Positions 39,201-51,493 of a DNA stretch of 64,000 bases are shown one piece after another (within the stretch, counting starts at the first letter, position 1; each line of letters opens with the position of its first letter). A program made the translations under genes and the position numbers. Where the stretch lies: NCBI GenBank assembly GCA_021018995.1, contig CM037590.1:44518287-44582286 (forward strand). The letters are read 5' to 3'. Source of the DNA: Chloranthus sessilifolius. Lineage: Eukaryota; Streptophyta; Magnoliopsida; Chloranthales; Chloranthaceae. Below the pieces are notes generated by a model that was not told where the DNA came from, did not search any database, and saw only the letters and a list, made by a program, of their open reading frames with translations.

Positions 39201-42120
39201 GCATGTGGTTCAGATGTGTATGTTGAGATGGATGTATAGGGCATGGCCGAAATTTCAAAATTTCGGCCGAAATGTTTCGGTTTCGAGCATGGCCGAAACA
39301 AAACCAAAATCCAAAATTTTGGTCCAATTTGTATGGGGTCCAAAATTTTGGATTTCGGCCAAAATTTCGGATTTCGATTTCGGACATGCCCGAAACCAAA
39401 ATTCAACCTGAAATTTTGAACCTTGGTGGCACCTATGAAGGACAAATTGTGGAATGTCGTTTGACATAGTTTCAACGTCTTCATCGGAGGCCCGAACTAG
39501 ACCATGTTTGAAAGGTTGAGATGCTACAAGCACAAGAAAGTAGGGGAAGAGGAAGATCAGTGAAGACCTGGAGGGACGCCGTGAGAAGGGATATGAGGAT
39601 TGCGAAGTTACATAGAGCTTAGCCATGCAGAGGTGAGAGGGGAAATAGGACTCCCAAATAGATGGGATGAGGTCGTGGTGATGATGGATATAACTTTTTG
39701 AGGATACTCCATATTTTTCTGATAGGATCATTTCCAGTTTGCCTAACTTAGATCCTAGTTATGTGCTTCCTCTTCCTGTTGATCATTCTCCTATAGGTTC
39801 TACTCCAAAGCACCAGCTACGTTGGCCGTCTTCCTCTTAAGCACACTTATCAGTGCAAGAGCAAGTTGGTACCTCCACCTCAAACCATATGCCAATAGTC
39901 CACTCTGATTTAGATCCTTCAGGTATACCTGCACCATCTTCTCCTTTGATTTCTCCTATAATGGTTCCCTCTTCCTCCATTAGTGATGACCCCTCCATGC
40001 ATATTGCACTTCGTAAAGGTAAAAAGAGTTGAGTCATTGCTCATCTCATTTCTCAATTTGTTTCCTACCAGACTCTCATATTCTTATCGAGCTGCTTTAG
40101 CTATCGCTTCAAATATTCCTATTTGTCACTCTTTCGAGGAAGTTCTTAAACATCCCTCTTGGCCTACTGCAATGGCTGAAGAAATGGTAGCTCCTGAGAA
40201 GAACAAGACATGGAAACTTGTTGATCTCCCATCTGAAATAAGCACACAGTTGGATTGGAGGATGGCACGGTTGAAAGGTATAAGGCATGTTTTGTTACAA
40301 AAGGCTCCACCTAGTTGTCAGGATTGGACTTCACTGCTACTTTTTCTCTTGTGGCCAAACCTACTTATGTTCGAGTGACTATCTCCTTAGTTACGCACCA
40401 TCATTGATCTTTATACTAGTTAGATGTTTACAATGTCTTCTACTATGAGCAATTGGATGAAGAGGTGTACATGGACCACATCATGGCTATCGTCTTCAAG
40501 GGAGTATTCTGAGAAGATATGCCGTCTTCTAAAGTCAATTTATGGATTGATGCAATCTCCTAGAGCTGGTTTCCATAGATTCAGTATTGTTGTCCTTCCT
40601 ATGGGCTTTATTAGGTGCCACTTGGATCACACATGTTTTATACATACTAGAGTGAGAGGCATCAGGGCCGTACTATTGCTATATGTGAATTATATGCACT
40701 TGATATGTTGAACGACATTGGGTGTAGACATGTTAAGTCTCCAATAAATCCCAAACATCATCTTCATGCGGATATAAAAGAGCCTCTTTCAAATCCTTTG
40801 GAGTATCAGTGTCTTATTGGGTGCCATAAATAAAGTACAAATACATGGCCAAACCTCACATTTGTTGTATCTTTTGTTGCCCAATTTATCACTCTCCGCT
40901 GACAATGTGACACCTGACCTTGATTTTGTTTATTGCATACTCTTATATTAAAGCATGTTCTATTTTGATGTTGGGCATTCTTCTCTCAGTTGCTATAGTG
41001 ATGCGGATTAGGCTGAAGCACCCACTAATCATCGCTCTACTTAGCTATTATACATTCCTATTCATGTTAGCTATCTTGTGGTGTGGGAAAGTAACAAATG
41101 AGATGTTGTTTCTCAATCTAGTGGAGTGTCTAAGTAAAGAGCCATGGCATATGGCACATATGAGCTCCTTTGGCTTCGCTCCCTTCTTTCCACGTTGCGA
41201 TCTCTTCTATCCATTATTATGCCTCCAAATTGTGATAATTAGGCTTCCATAGACATGGTTGTTGAGTTCGTTCTTCGTGAAAGAATGAAGCACATAGAAA
41301 TTGGCATTCAATTACCTTCGTGAAAAGGTTCAAGCTGGGATCATCAACACTTCAAAAGTGTCATCTTCAGAACAATTGGCTGATGTATTTACTAAAGCAC
41401 TTCAACCTTTTTCATCTTCAGAGTATTCTTTGTCAAGCTGGGCATGATCAATACTTACGTACCAGCTGAGGGGGAGTACAGGTGTATGTGTGTTATAATT
41501 TTCAGGGTGCGTGCAGATACCCATCATTATAAGGGTATATTTACCATTGTTATTAATACAAACCTAGTAAGGCCCTAAACCCTAAGTCATTTTTTGGCTA
41601 ATTTCCCTCTCTTCTCCTTCCTCTTTAAACCTAACCCTACCTAGCAATCTAACACTAGTGCCAAGTAGAAATATACAAGTACACATAATTCTATCCTAAA
41701 CATACGTTGTTCTTAATTTCTTTACAATTTGAGATTTGTACCATACTAATATACAAGTATGCATGGTACCTCATCTGTATAGGGAAATACTGGTAAATAT
41801 TTGGCAGTACGCATCTCTAAAGGATGGAATTTTGTCCCACAAAGAAATCCCAAATATAAATTCTACAATAATTGAACAAATTATGTTTTACATGCATTTT
41901 ACACACCCCCTAAGTCTTTCCTAGATGTTTCTATAATGGTTTTAAAACACGGAAATTCGACTCGACTCGGAAATCATCTGAGTAGAGTCAACGCGGAAAA
42001 TCGATCCGACTCGAGTTATTTAATATATATAATTATATATGAATATAAAGTGGAAAAAAAAAACCAGATTTTAAGGCCCCTGTGGCTTAAAATCTGGTTT
42101 TTTTCCACTTTATATTCATA

Positions 42121-42192
<72 letters not shown>

Positions 42193-45100
42193 GAATATGT
42201 ATGTCTATTATAAGGCATCTGTGGTTTATTAGGGCACCTGTGGCTTCTAAACTGGAAAAAAAAAACAAAACAAATGATAGGGCATCTATGGCTAATAAAG
42301 TAGGGGGGAAAAAATGAAAACAGATATTAGGGCAAATTTTAGGGCAAAAAAAATAGAAAACAGATTTTAGGGCAATAAAAAAGAAAACAGATTTTAGGGC
42401 AAATTTGAGGGCAGTTGTGGCTTGCTGGTCTTTCTTCATCTTCTTCATCTTCTTTCTTCTTCTTTCGTTCTTCTTCTTCTTTCTTCTTTCTTCTTTCTTC
42501 TTGCGTCTTTCAGATTTCTCGTCGACTTTCTGTAGAGGGTTAGTATATAAAGGGCTAAAATGGGGCAAATGACAAATATGCCGCTCAAATAAATTTAAAC
42601 CCCCCCCCCCAGCCATTAAGTATATTTGCTACTTAAGTGACTCGCCAAGTCGACAAACTCGCCCAAGTTTTCGAGTCGAAGCCCAGATCGAGTGCATATA
42701 CGAGTCGACCTGAAACTGGGTCAAGTCGAGTCGACTCGCTCAAGTTTCGAGTCAACTCGTCTAGTTTTAATACATGGTTTCTATTCCAGTTCTCAATAAG
42801 CTTCTCAAACGTCTTTCACATACTTATCAATACTCTTCAGAAGCGTTCCACAAATGTTTCATGTACCTTTCACAAACATTACAGGAGAGCATTGCAAATG
42901 ATTTTCACAGATAAATATCTCCAAAATGTTAACGCCTAACGATAATTTTTAAAATGAAAATATGTTCCGCTTTTGGAATGGATTTCCACCAATAAGGTTT
43001 CCTGAAATTATGCTTCTAACCATTTATATTCTCTCATTTAATCCTAAACCCTAACTATTGTTAATTCCTTGTCCTAATAAAAAGGTTTTATATCTTAATT
43101 CTCTCTTAACCATTGCCATTTTGTTGAAGATGCAATACCTGTAAGAATGTTGACGATGAAGTAAAAGGGGATTAAGAAGATGCAATTAACTTCAACTGAC
43201 TTAGGAAGCTGTTCCCACTCACGAAAGACAGTTTCAGCAAAACTATCAAAGCCAACATTTTTTCCCAAGATACAAAAAGCATAGTGAAAATAGATTATAA
43301 TAAAATGTCAGGAATCAACTACATGAAAACAGTTTCAGTAATAATAAGGCCGAACACTAACACCAAAATAGAAGAAATCAGTAGCATAAATAGAACATTT
43401 CAAATGTGAAAGGAAATATTACATACTTTAGAACTAATATGAATACTTCAATATAAAAAAGTACTTACATTTTCATTTTCATCAACAGATAGACCTTGCC
43501 TACAGAGAATCTGACGATCTAGAACATTTAGAACTCTTACAAGAATATCTACAGGAACCAAGTGTAGGATTTTCTTTCCACGGATGGACATTACTTCATT
43601 TACAAGCATTTTAATATCTGCAAGAGGCAAAGAAAGCTCCTCTCCTTCACCCTGATCATCAATGGGAATTTCTGCCTTCCCACAGAAGTCCTCCAACGCC
43701 TCACAAAAGCCTCTAATGATGCGATCTAAAAACCAAATGCCTAGACCTTAAGTCACATCATACTTATAAAAAATTAAAATAAAAAAAGAAAACAATAGAT
43801 AATACGAGAATTTAGTGGTTTAACCTTGAACCTCAACAGGATCTGTACCCATCGAGATAGGCACATCATCATTTCCTTTCTTTTTAACTTTGGGTTTTTT
43901 AGAAGGAACAGAACTCACTGTGCCCTACATACCAATTGGTTTCTAGATTAAGGCAACGGAACAAAAATAGACCAAATAGATCCATAATTCTCAAGAATAA
44001 AATGAATACCCCACATTAACTAGCTTCTCATTGAAATGGTCAGGGAAAGGTCCTTCAAACCCTCTTTGTCCTTCACTAATAATGGGTACAGTCTGTTCAA
44101 CGGGCTTCCTCTCAGAAAAAGAACAATTACTCTGCTCCTTGAAAAGACCTGAGAAACTTGAACAATACAATACACGATAAGCACAAAAGCATTACATCAG
44201 TTAAGTTGCCACTATATCTACGGAAGGTAAAAACAAAAGAGCATAGGAGAATCTAAGATACTTAGAAAGGGTAATTTAGGAGTTTGCAATAGAACAAACT
44301 TTGAAGACACCATATTCTAGAGACTCGAGAAACGGTTGATCCTTCTGAGGTGTTACATAATTGAAAATTAAAAAAGTTCACTAGAAGTTAGTTAAAACTA
44401 TTCCTATTGTCCACAATTATAGCAAAATCAGAAAATGAACTACAAGAGAAGAAATTGAAGGATAATCCAAACTACCATATGGATGCATTTTAGGTACTAT
44501 ATAAAGAGCACATTCATCAGTTGTAAGATAAAAAGTACCACAACTGCACAAAAAATATAAGGGAAAAAGGGAGTCCTTAACTATCACATAAATAATAAAT
44601 TAAGTGTTACACCAAAGTTTCATTATCTCACTCTTTAGCACTCACCCGGAAGCTGGAATGAAGGGATCATTCCAACCATGATTGATGAACCCTAGTTGAT
44701 CAACTGGGTTCAAACATAGAGGCCCATAGCGGATCACTTATCACAAACCCTTTGAAAATAAGCACTGGCTGTTTACATGGGCTCTCCACTTCGGCTGGCC
44801 AAAAGATTGTTCCGGAGATCTGCAGATCTTCACCAATAAGCTCATATATATTGCAGGGATGAGTTCTAGGGCCCATGCCAAAGTGACAATTTTATCTTGT
44901 GACCCAGATAGAACAGGACCTTTCATGCCTACTCATATGTCATTGTTGACTACCTTATAAGCACCTAAACAACAATTTGGTTTACAACTTCAATCAGTCA
45001 ACTGGCTTGTGAATGAACATTATGGACCCCATAGCTTCACATCCATCATACCTGACAATATACACCCATACATTCCAAAATTTAAAATGAAACACTGGCA

Positions 45101-48100
45101 ATTTACATGGCCCATCCTTCAGCAAGAGAAAAGTCTGTACAGGACATCTGCAGATCTTCATCAATGAGCTCATCTATCGCTGGGACAACCTCACCCAAGT
45201 GACTAAATCATATTGTAGTTTAAATAGGACCCTTTCATCCCTAGTGCAATTCATTGTTGATTGTACCTTACAAGCACCTAAAAAACAATAAGATTTACTT
45301 CAGTCTGTCAATCGGTTTGTAAATAAAACATTGTGAACCCTGTAGCTTCACATCCAGCATACCTGACAACATACACCAAGAATTCCCTACAGTAGATTCC
45401 AAAAATTTTAAATGAAGTACTGAAAATTGAAATGGACTTTACTTTGGCTGGCAAAATATTTGTTCAGGAGATCTGCAAAGCTTCATTAATGATCGATCCC
45501 ATCTAATCACAGGGATGAGTTCTAGTGCCCATGTCCAAGTGAATATATCCCGTAACCTAAATAGCCCCAGCCCCTTCATCCCTACCCCAATGTCATTGCT
45601 GATTTGTCCATTTGCATGCACCTAAACAACAATTTAATTTACAGACTCAGTCTGTCAACCAGTTAGTGAATAGAATATTATGGAACCAATAGCTTCACAT
45701 ACAGCATGGCTGACAATATACCCCGAGAATTCCCCACAATGCATTCCAAAATCTACTCAGGAATCAAATATTACAAATTCGCGGTCACTCGGTAGACAAA
45801 CAAAAGTGATAGACACAATATGAGGTATCAAAAGAGGGGAGCTAGGAAATCCGACAGGTCAACATGTCAGTATATGATAATGTTGAGAGATTATTGGTAT
45901 GCTAATTCCTATGTGTTTTATTGCAGGCAAGCTTAACCAAATCAACATAAATACATAAAAGCTATCTTATCAGCATATTTATTTATAGTATCCAACCAAT
46001 AGTGGTAATAATAATTAAAAATTTCTCTTGATGGGCATATCAACAATTTTTTTCTAATGTATGCTGTCAAGAGTCTAGACAACTTCCGCATGGAGGATTT
46101 CACATGGATAACTGGCATGAGCAACATGGTGCTGAGGTCCAATGCAGTGTGATCCATCCAAACAATACATTTGGAGTTCACCCACTACTTTCCAAAGTTG
46201 CATGCCCAAGAAATACATTTGGGCGAACTTGGTTTCTATGGATAGTGCCCTTGTGACATGAGCAAGCCTAGACCAAATGGCCTGGGAGGGCTGTGAGACT
46301 GCAGGCCTTGGTGAACACCAAGGCCTTGGTGAATTCCAAGTGGCCTAGGAGGGAGTGTGAGACTGCAGACTGCAGGTCTGCTTGAGCCATTAGGGGGGAT
46401 CAAGGACAGTATCAGGAACATTTAGCATGTAACCACTATGTAAGATGATCGACATATCCATAAGTGTCAATCCCCTTGGACGTATGGTACACCCCTGCAT
46501 AATTGTTTTTTTAACGGTAAAAGCAAAATAATTAAATAGAGAGATAAAAAATGTACATATTTGTGCTTCAGAGAGACACTAGAGCACAACATACACACAT
46601 GAGGGAGAAAAACCTCCCACCACACATGGTCCAACACAGTGGGCAAACGACCAACCCCTGCCCTGATCCCAATCCAACTCCAAGGAAGGGGAAGAAGGAT
46701 AAAGCTCACAACTCGTGCAAAATTTCAGCCATGGTGCCCCACAAATCCCAGAATATGCTTTTCAAGATCTCCCCTATCACTAACTTATCCCCGACCCAAT
46801 CCAAAATACTCTCATTTGCAAACTTCATATCCATGAAAGCATTTCTCAGCAAGCCACAGGATATTATGGCGTTCCTTTCAAGCCAAATGACCCGAATTCC
46901 TGCTACGTGGAGCACATCTCAAAGCATTTTCCAAAACCCTTCATACCATTCCATTCCCGAGTAGCCAACACTTCTGCACAATACTGAGGGAAACACCAAT
47001 TAACCCAACACCAGAAGCCTCCTAGATCAGCCTTTTGGGCAGACTTACAGTGGTTGACCAAATAGCTGGCGTCTTCCCTGCTTTGACCACATAAAGCACA
47101 CCTATTCCGAAAATATACACCCCTTTTATCAGCTGATCGATAGTCAGAACCATTTCCAAAGCCACCGTCCAGCAAAAAAAACCCGATCCTGAAGGGTCCA
47201 CACCGATTCAAAACTTCAGCCCAGATAGCCAATCAAAAAAAAAAACGCCAGCCCGGATATGCTCAAAAAATAGTGATCAACAGGAGTATAGCAGACTGAC
47301 CAAGAAGTCCTCTTTTTTCACTAGTGTCTAGACTAGTCCATCCAACCTACATTGGCTCGGCACACCCTCATTTGGCTCGGCAGACAACTGAGCTAAACAA
47401 TCAATTTCTCTATCCCTCGAATATCTATAGATTTAAATGTCCCAATACCAACCAGCACCCAAACTGCTGACCACTTCCACACCCAGCTCCTCCTGGTCCA
47501 CTGCTAAAATGGGAAGAGGTTTGAACCTTTCACATAAAGGTTCCCTACCCAATCAAATACCCTACCAAAAGCTTAGCCTGTTTCCATCTCCCCATTCAAT
47601 CCAGATACATTCATCAAACCTCTCCTTAATGGAACAAAAGCCGTCCATTAGGCCAATCCTATTCCGTTATTACATGTGTTGATATGCCAACAGTGTTGCT
47701 GCCCATATACTTAGCACTCAAAGCTTGTCCCCGGAACCCCTCCCCTTCATTTTTTATACGCCACAGCCATTTGCCCAAAAAGGCAAGATTAGTCTCCTTA
47801 AGCATCCTTAGACTAACACCTCGTTCATCCTTTGGGAAATGGTAAGCATCCTAGTTTATTAAGTGAAATTTCCCGCATTCCCCATACCGTCCCACAAAAA
47901 GCTCCTCTCAGCTTGCTCAAGCCGAGAAATGACAGCCGTCGAACACCTAAACATAAACATATAAAACAGGGGCAGGTTCAATAGAGTAGCTTTGATTAGC
48001 GTTAGTTTGCCTTCTATCTGTCTATAGCAATTAGCTTCTGTATGGTCAATCTCTTTTCAAATGTTCCCACCAAAGGCTCCCATAAAAACCAATCTGGCTG

Positions 48101-51100
48101 CCCCAAAAATAAAGGCAGTCATACGTATGTGGAGAATAAAGAAATCCTGCAGCCCATAAACTCAACCAAAGCCACAATCTCCCTTTCTTCTAACCTCAAC
48201 CACAATATTGTAGTTTTATACATATCGGCCGTTGCCACAAACAAGCTTCATAGCATCGATGGATAGCCTTAACAGTTAACATACCAGATCTCTTCCTTTG
48301 ACAACCCACAGAGCATCATAGTATCATCTGCATATTCACCCTTCGTCCCAAACAAGCTTAATAGCATCAAAGAGTAGCCTTAACACTCCAGACCTTTTTC
48401 TTCAACAGCCTACATAGCTTCATATACACTTGCATGATGTCCAGCTCATTTAGAGAGTCACAATTATGTATTGCTTTAGAATTTGACGGCACCTGTGTGA
48501 AGGCAAAGACTTACTGGCACAGAGGTGCACACAGTGCACCTACCCAGAGCAGAATATGGGAGCAAGATCGCCTTGGACTCAAAAGACAAAATAGAACTTG
48601 GAACCTCGAGCGGCCATGAGTTGTTGGACTTAGATGGGCCATGAGTATAAAACACAAACTAGAGTGATTTAGTTGGCACTAGAACTCAAAGCCTTAGCGT
48701 CAATGGGCATGGATTGTGTCTCATATGGTTGATATTGCCAGCTATAACATTCACGTGTCAGGGTGTTGCAAGAGTTGTTGGGTGCACATCACTCTTGTAT
48801 ATTAGAGTAGGTTTTGACTACTTTAAAAAGAAGAGGCGTAAACAATACGTAAGATGTCAACTTATCTTGTTGGCAACTTAGCATGGATAGTGCAAATGTG
48901 AACCCCAATGGACAACCTTAATAGTCTTGGTGTGGACCAGAGGAATGTGTTACATTGGTGTTACCCAGTTAGTTTGACTACTATGCTGAATTATGAACCT
49001 GCACAGAATATATCCTCTGTTCGATAGATCCAGCCTTAAAGAAGTGGCAAATTTTAAAGGTTCTAAAACAAAACCAAATGATATAATCAAGCAACTAGTC
49101 TTAAAAATTTGCTTAATTATGGTTGACTAGTTGTTGGACTTTAAGATATTGCGTTAACAATATTTTTTGAGTTCTCCAAAATTTACAAATTTATTTTACT
49201 GCATTTTTTGAGTGTTTAGTTGTCCTAATTTATAGGAGAAGAAAGAAGTAAAGTTGTGAAAGGACAAAGTAGTAGGTTGGGCACTCCACGGAGCAAGTAT
49301 AGGCTTAAGGTTCTTGCCCGATGAGTCAGGTTTGGGCCTCAAATTCAAGCCTACTTAATAACTAAGTCAGGATCAAATGTTCTAATTTTACATTGAGGCC
49401 CGGCAAGTCAAGCCCAACTAGTTTGAACATGATTTATAAATCAGGACTTTAAGATCCATTTAGAAATCAGGACAGTTTAGGGCAAATTTAAATTCAAAAC
49501 ATTTAAAGCCCGACAAATTTGATCACTTGACAGCTCTGACAAGGAGTTTTGATCCTTAGGGTTGTTGATGTATCAGGCCAAGTGGACCTTAAAGCCTAAC
49601 CTTAGGTGATTAATAGGCAGATCTGAATTACCTGCCAGGCTGAAATTGTTACGATCCCGCTTGATCGTAATGCGATAATGAAGGATAAAACACTAATACA
49701 CAAAAAATAACCATAACTATATTAGAAATTAAGAAATAAAGAATTGATTAAAAGATTGAATAGGTCCCGATCCTTTCAAGTGGATCGAACTCCTAGTGAT
49801 CTTTTCGAGTAGATCGAACTCCTTTTTTTTCAACAATCCTTCCTTCTTTCCCTTATTACATCCTTCATACTTATTATAGCTTATAATCCATTACAATATA
49901 ACTCCCCAAGTAGTTACATAACTCACTTACTTGATAACTACTACATTCTATCCATAAAATGATATGGGGTACAATGCATATACACATACAAACATATACA
50001 AGATCTACAACCGTAGGATCGTAAAATTCCTCCACCATTAAAAACAATTTCGCCCAATGTTTATCCTCAAATTGATGGAAGATGTCCTGTCGGAAGTCAT
50101 CAAACCGTTGGTTCATCTTATTCACCTCCTAACCAAATTCGGAATTAGTCGGCATGTCGCCTTCCATGTTAACCGTGCTCTAAACTTATTTTGGGCATCC
50201 ATGAGCTTCTGGGATGCCTCTTTCAAACGATCACTTGATGTCATCTAGAAGAAAGATAGAAATTGCTCTGATCAAATGGCTCTAATACCAAATGTTACGA
50301 TCCCCCTTGACCGTAAAGCGATAATGAAGGATAAAACACTAATAAACAAAATATAACAAAAAGATTAGAAATTAAGAAATAAACAATTGATCAAAAGATT
50401 GCATATGCCACGATCCTTTCGAGTGGATCAAACTCTTAGTGATCTTTTCGAGTAGATCGAACTCTTTTTCTTTCAACAATCCTTCCTCCCCTAATTACAT
50501 CTTTCATACGTATAGCCTACAATCCATTACAATATAACCAGCTAAGTAGTTACATAACCAACTTGATAACAACCGAACTACTACATTTTATCCATAAAAT
50601 GATCTGGTGTACCATGCATATACACATACAAACATGTAGATGATCTACAACCATAGGATCGTAACATTAATCCCGCTTGATCGTAACGCGATAATGAAGG
50701 ATAAAATACTACAACAAAAAAATAACAATATAGAGATGAGAAATTAAGAAACAAATAATTGATTAAAAGATTGAATAGGTCGCGATCCTTTCGAGTGAAT
50801 CAAACTCCTAGTGATCTTTTCAAGTAGATCGAACTCCTTATCTTTCATCAACCATTCCCCCCTTCCCTAATTCTATCCTTCATATTTATAGCCTATAACA
50901 ATATAACAACCCAAGTAATTACATAGCCCACTTGATAACTACCGAACTACTACATTCTATTCATAAAATGATACGATGTACAATGCATATACACATACAA
51001 ACATATATACAATCTAAAACCCTAGGATTGTAACAAAAAATTATAGCCTATTGCAACCAATGAAGGAATTGGTGACTTGGAAGTCATCCTAGCTTGCTAA

Positions 51101-51407
51101 CAACCCTATAGATCCTTGATAGGGCTAATAAAAACTGATATATAAAAAATTTAAAAAAAAAAAAAAAAAATCAATTCAAATCCAACTTTCTCATTATGCT
51201 CAAGAGATCAACTAGTATATAAATATTTTCTATAATGGGGAACCTAAACGTGCCGAATTTGTTTTTAGCATTTCCTAGATGATAAATGTAAATAATCCAC
51301 AAAATATAAATATACAATAATCCACAAAATATTGAAAATCTAAATGCACCTTATATAAGCTTAATTGCTTAATATTACATCTAATCTTATAATGCAATAT
51401 AAAGTAG

Positions 51408-51493
<86 letters not shown>

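Larger units (their letters stand above)
36085..39690 (+). pseudogene. Endonuclease/RT LINE (non-LTR retrotransposon) relic
   Basis: The apurinic endonuclease motif [10 protein letters not shown] (about 36105) is followed by [10 protein letters not shown] and [18 protein letters not shown], the plant family often mis-annotated as craniofacial development protein 2-like. RT remnants follow ([31 protein letters not shown], about 37395 and 37975), then the C-terminal part ([28 protein letters not shown]) to about 39690 with a GATGATG-like tail. Four hAT MITEs (37596, 38073, 38369, 39239) and a TA run interrupt it. Multiple stops. Confidence 0.85.
41935..42776. mobile_element. GAGTCGACTC-word hAT MITE, 842 bp, perfect 8-bp TSD
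   Basis: gtttctat flanks both ends (41927-41934 and 42777-42784). Left end AATGGTTTTAAAACACGG, inverted right end CATGTATTAAAACTAGAC. TCGACTCG words line both arms. Inside are a long hairpin, a TA run and a degenerate array of AGATTTTAGGGCA words (42210-42420). The lysine/arginine-rich frames over it are microsatellite artefacts. Confidence 0.9.
49647..51035 (-). mobile_element. TRIM retrotransposon with three LTRs
   Basis: LTRs of ~375 bp at 49647-50026, 50293-50666 and 50667-51035 start TGTTACGATCC and end GGATCGTAACA (the third has a decayed start). Between the first two is a 266-bp interior with no coding capacity. On the minus strand it begins with TGGTATTAGAGCC (initiator-Met primer site, plus-strand 50276-50290) and ends with a GGTGGAGGAA polypurine tract. 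This is the minimal layout of terminal-repeat retrotransposons in miniature, which depend on enzymes from other elements. Confidence 0.88.

Noticed and set aside
42128..42616. 162-codon lysine/arginine-rich frame on the minus strand
   Set aside because: Covers a TA run and a TTC microsatellite inside a MITE; low complexity.
49647..51035. CRISPR-like regularly spaced repeat
   Set aside because: The units are ~375-bp LTRs with primer site and polypurine tract, in a plant nuclear intron.
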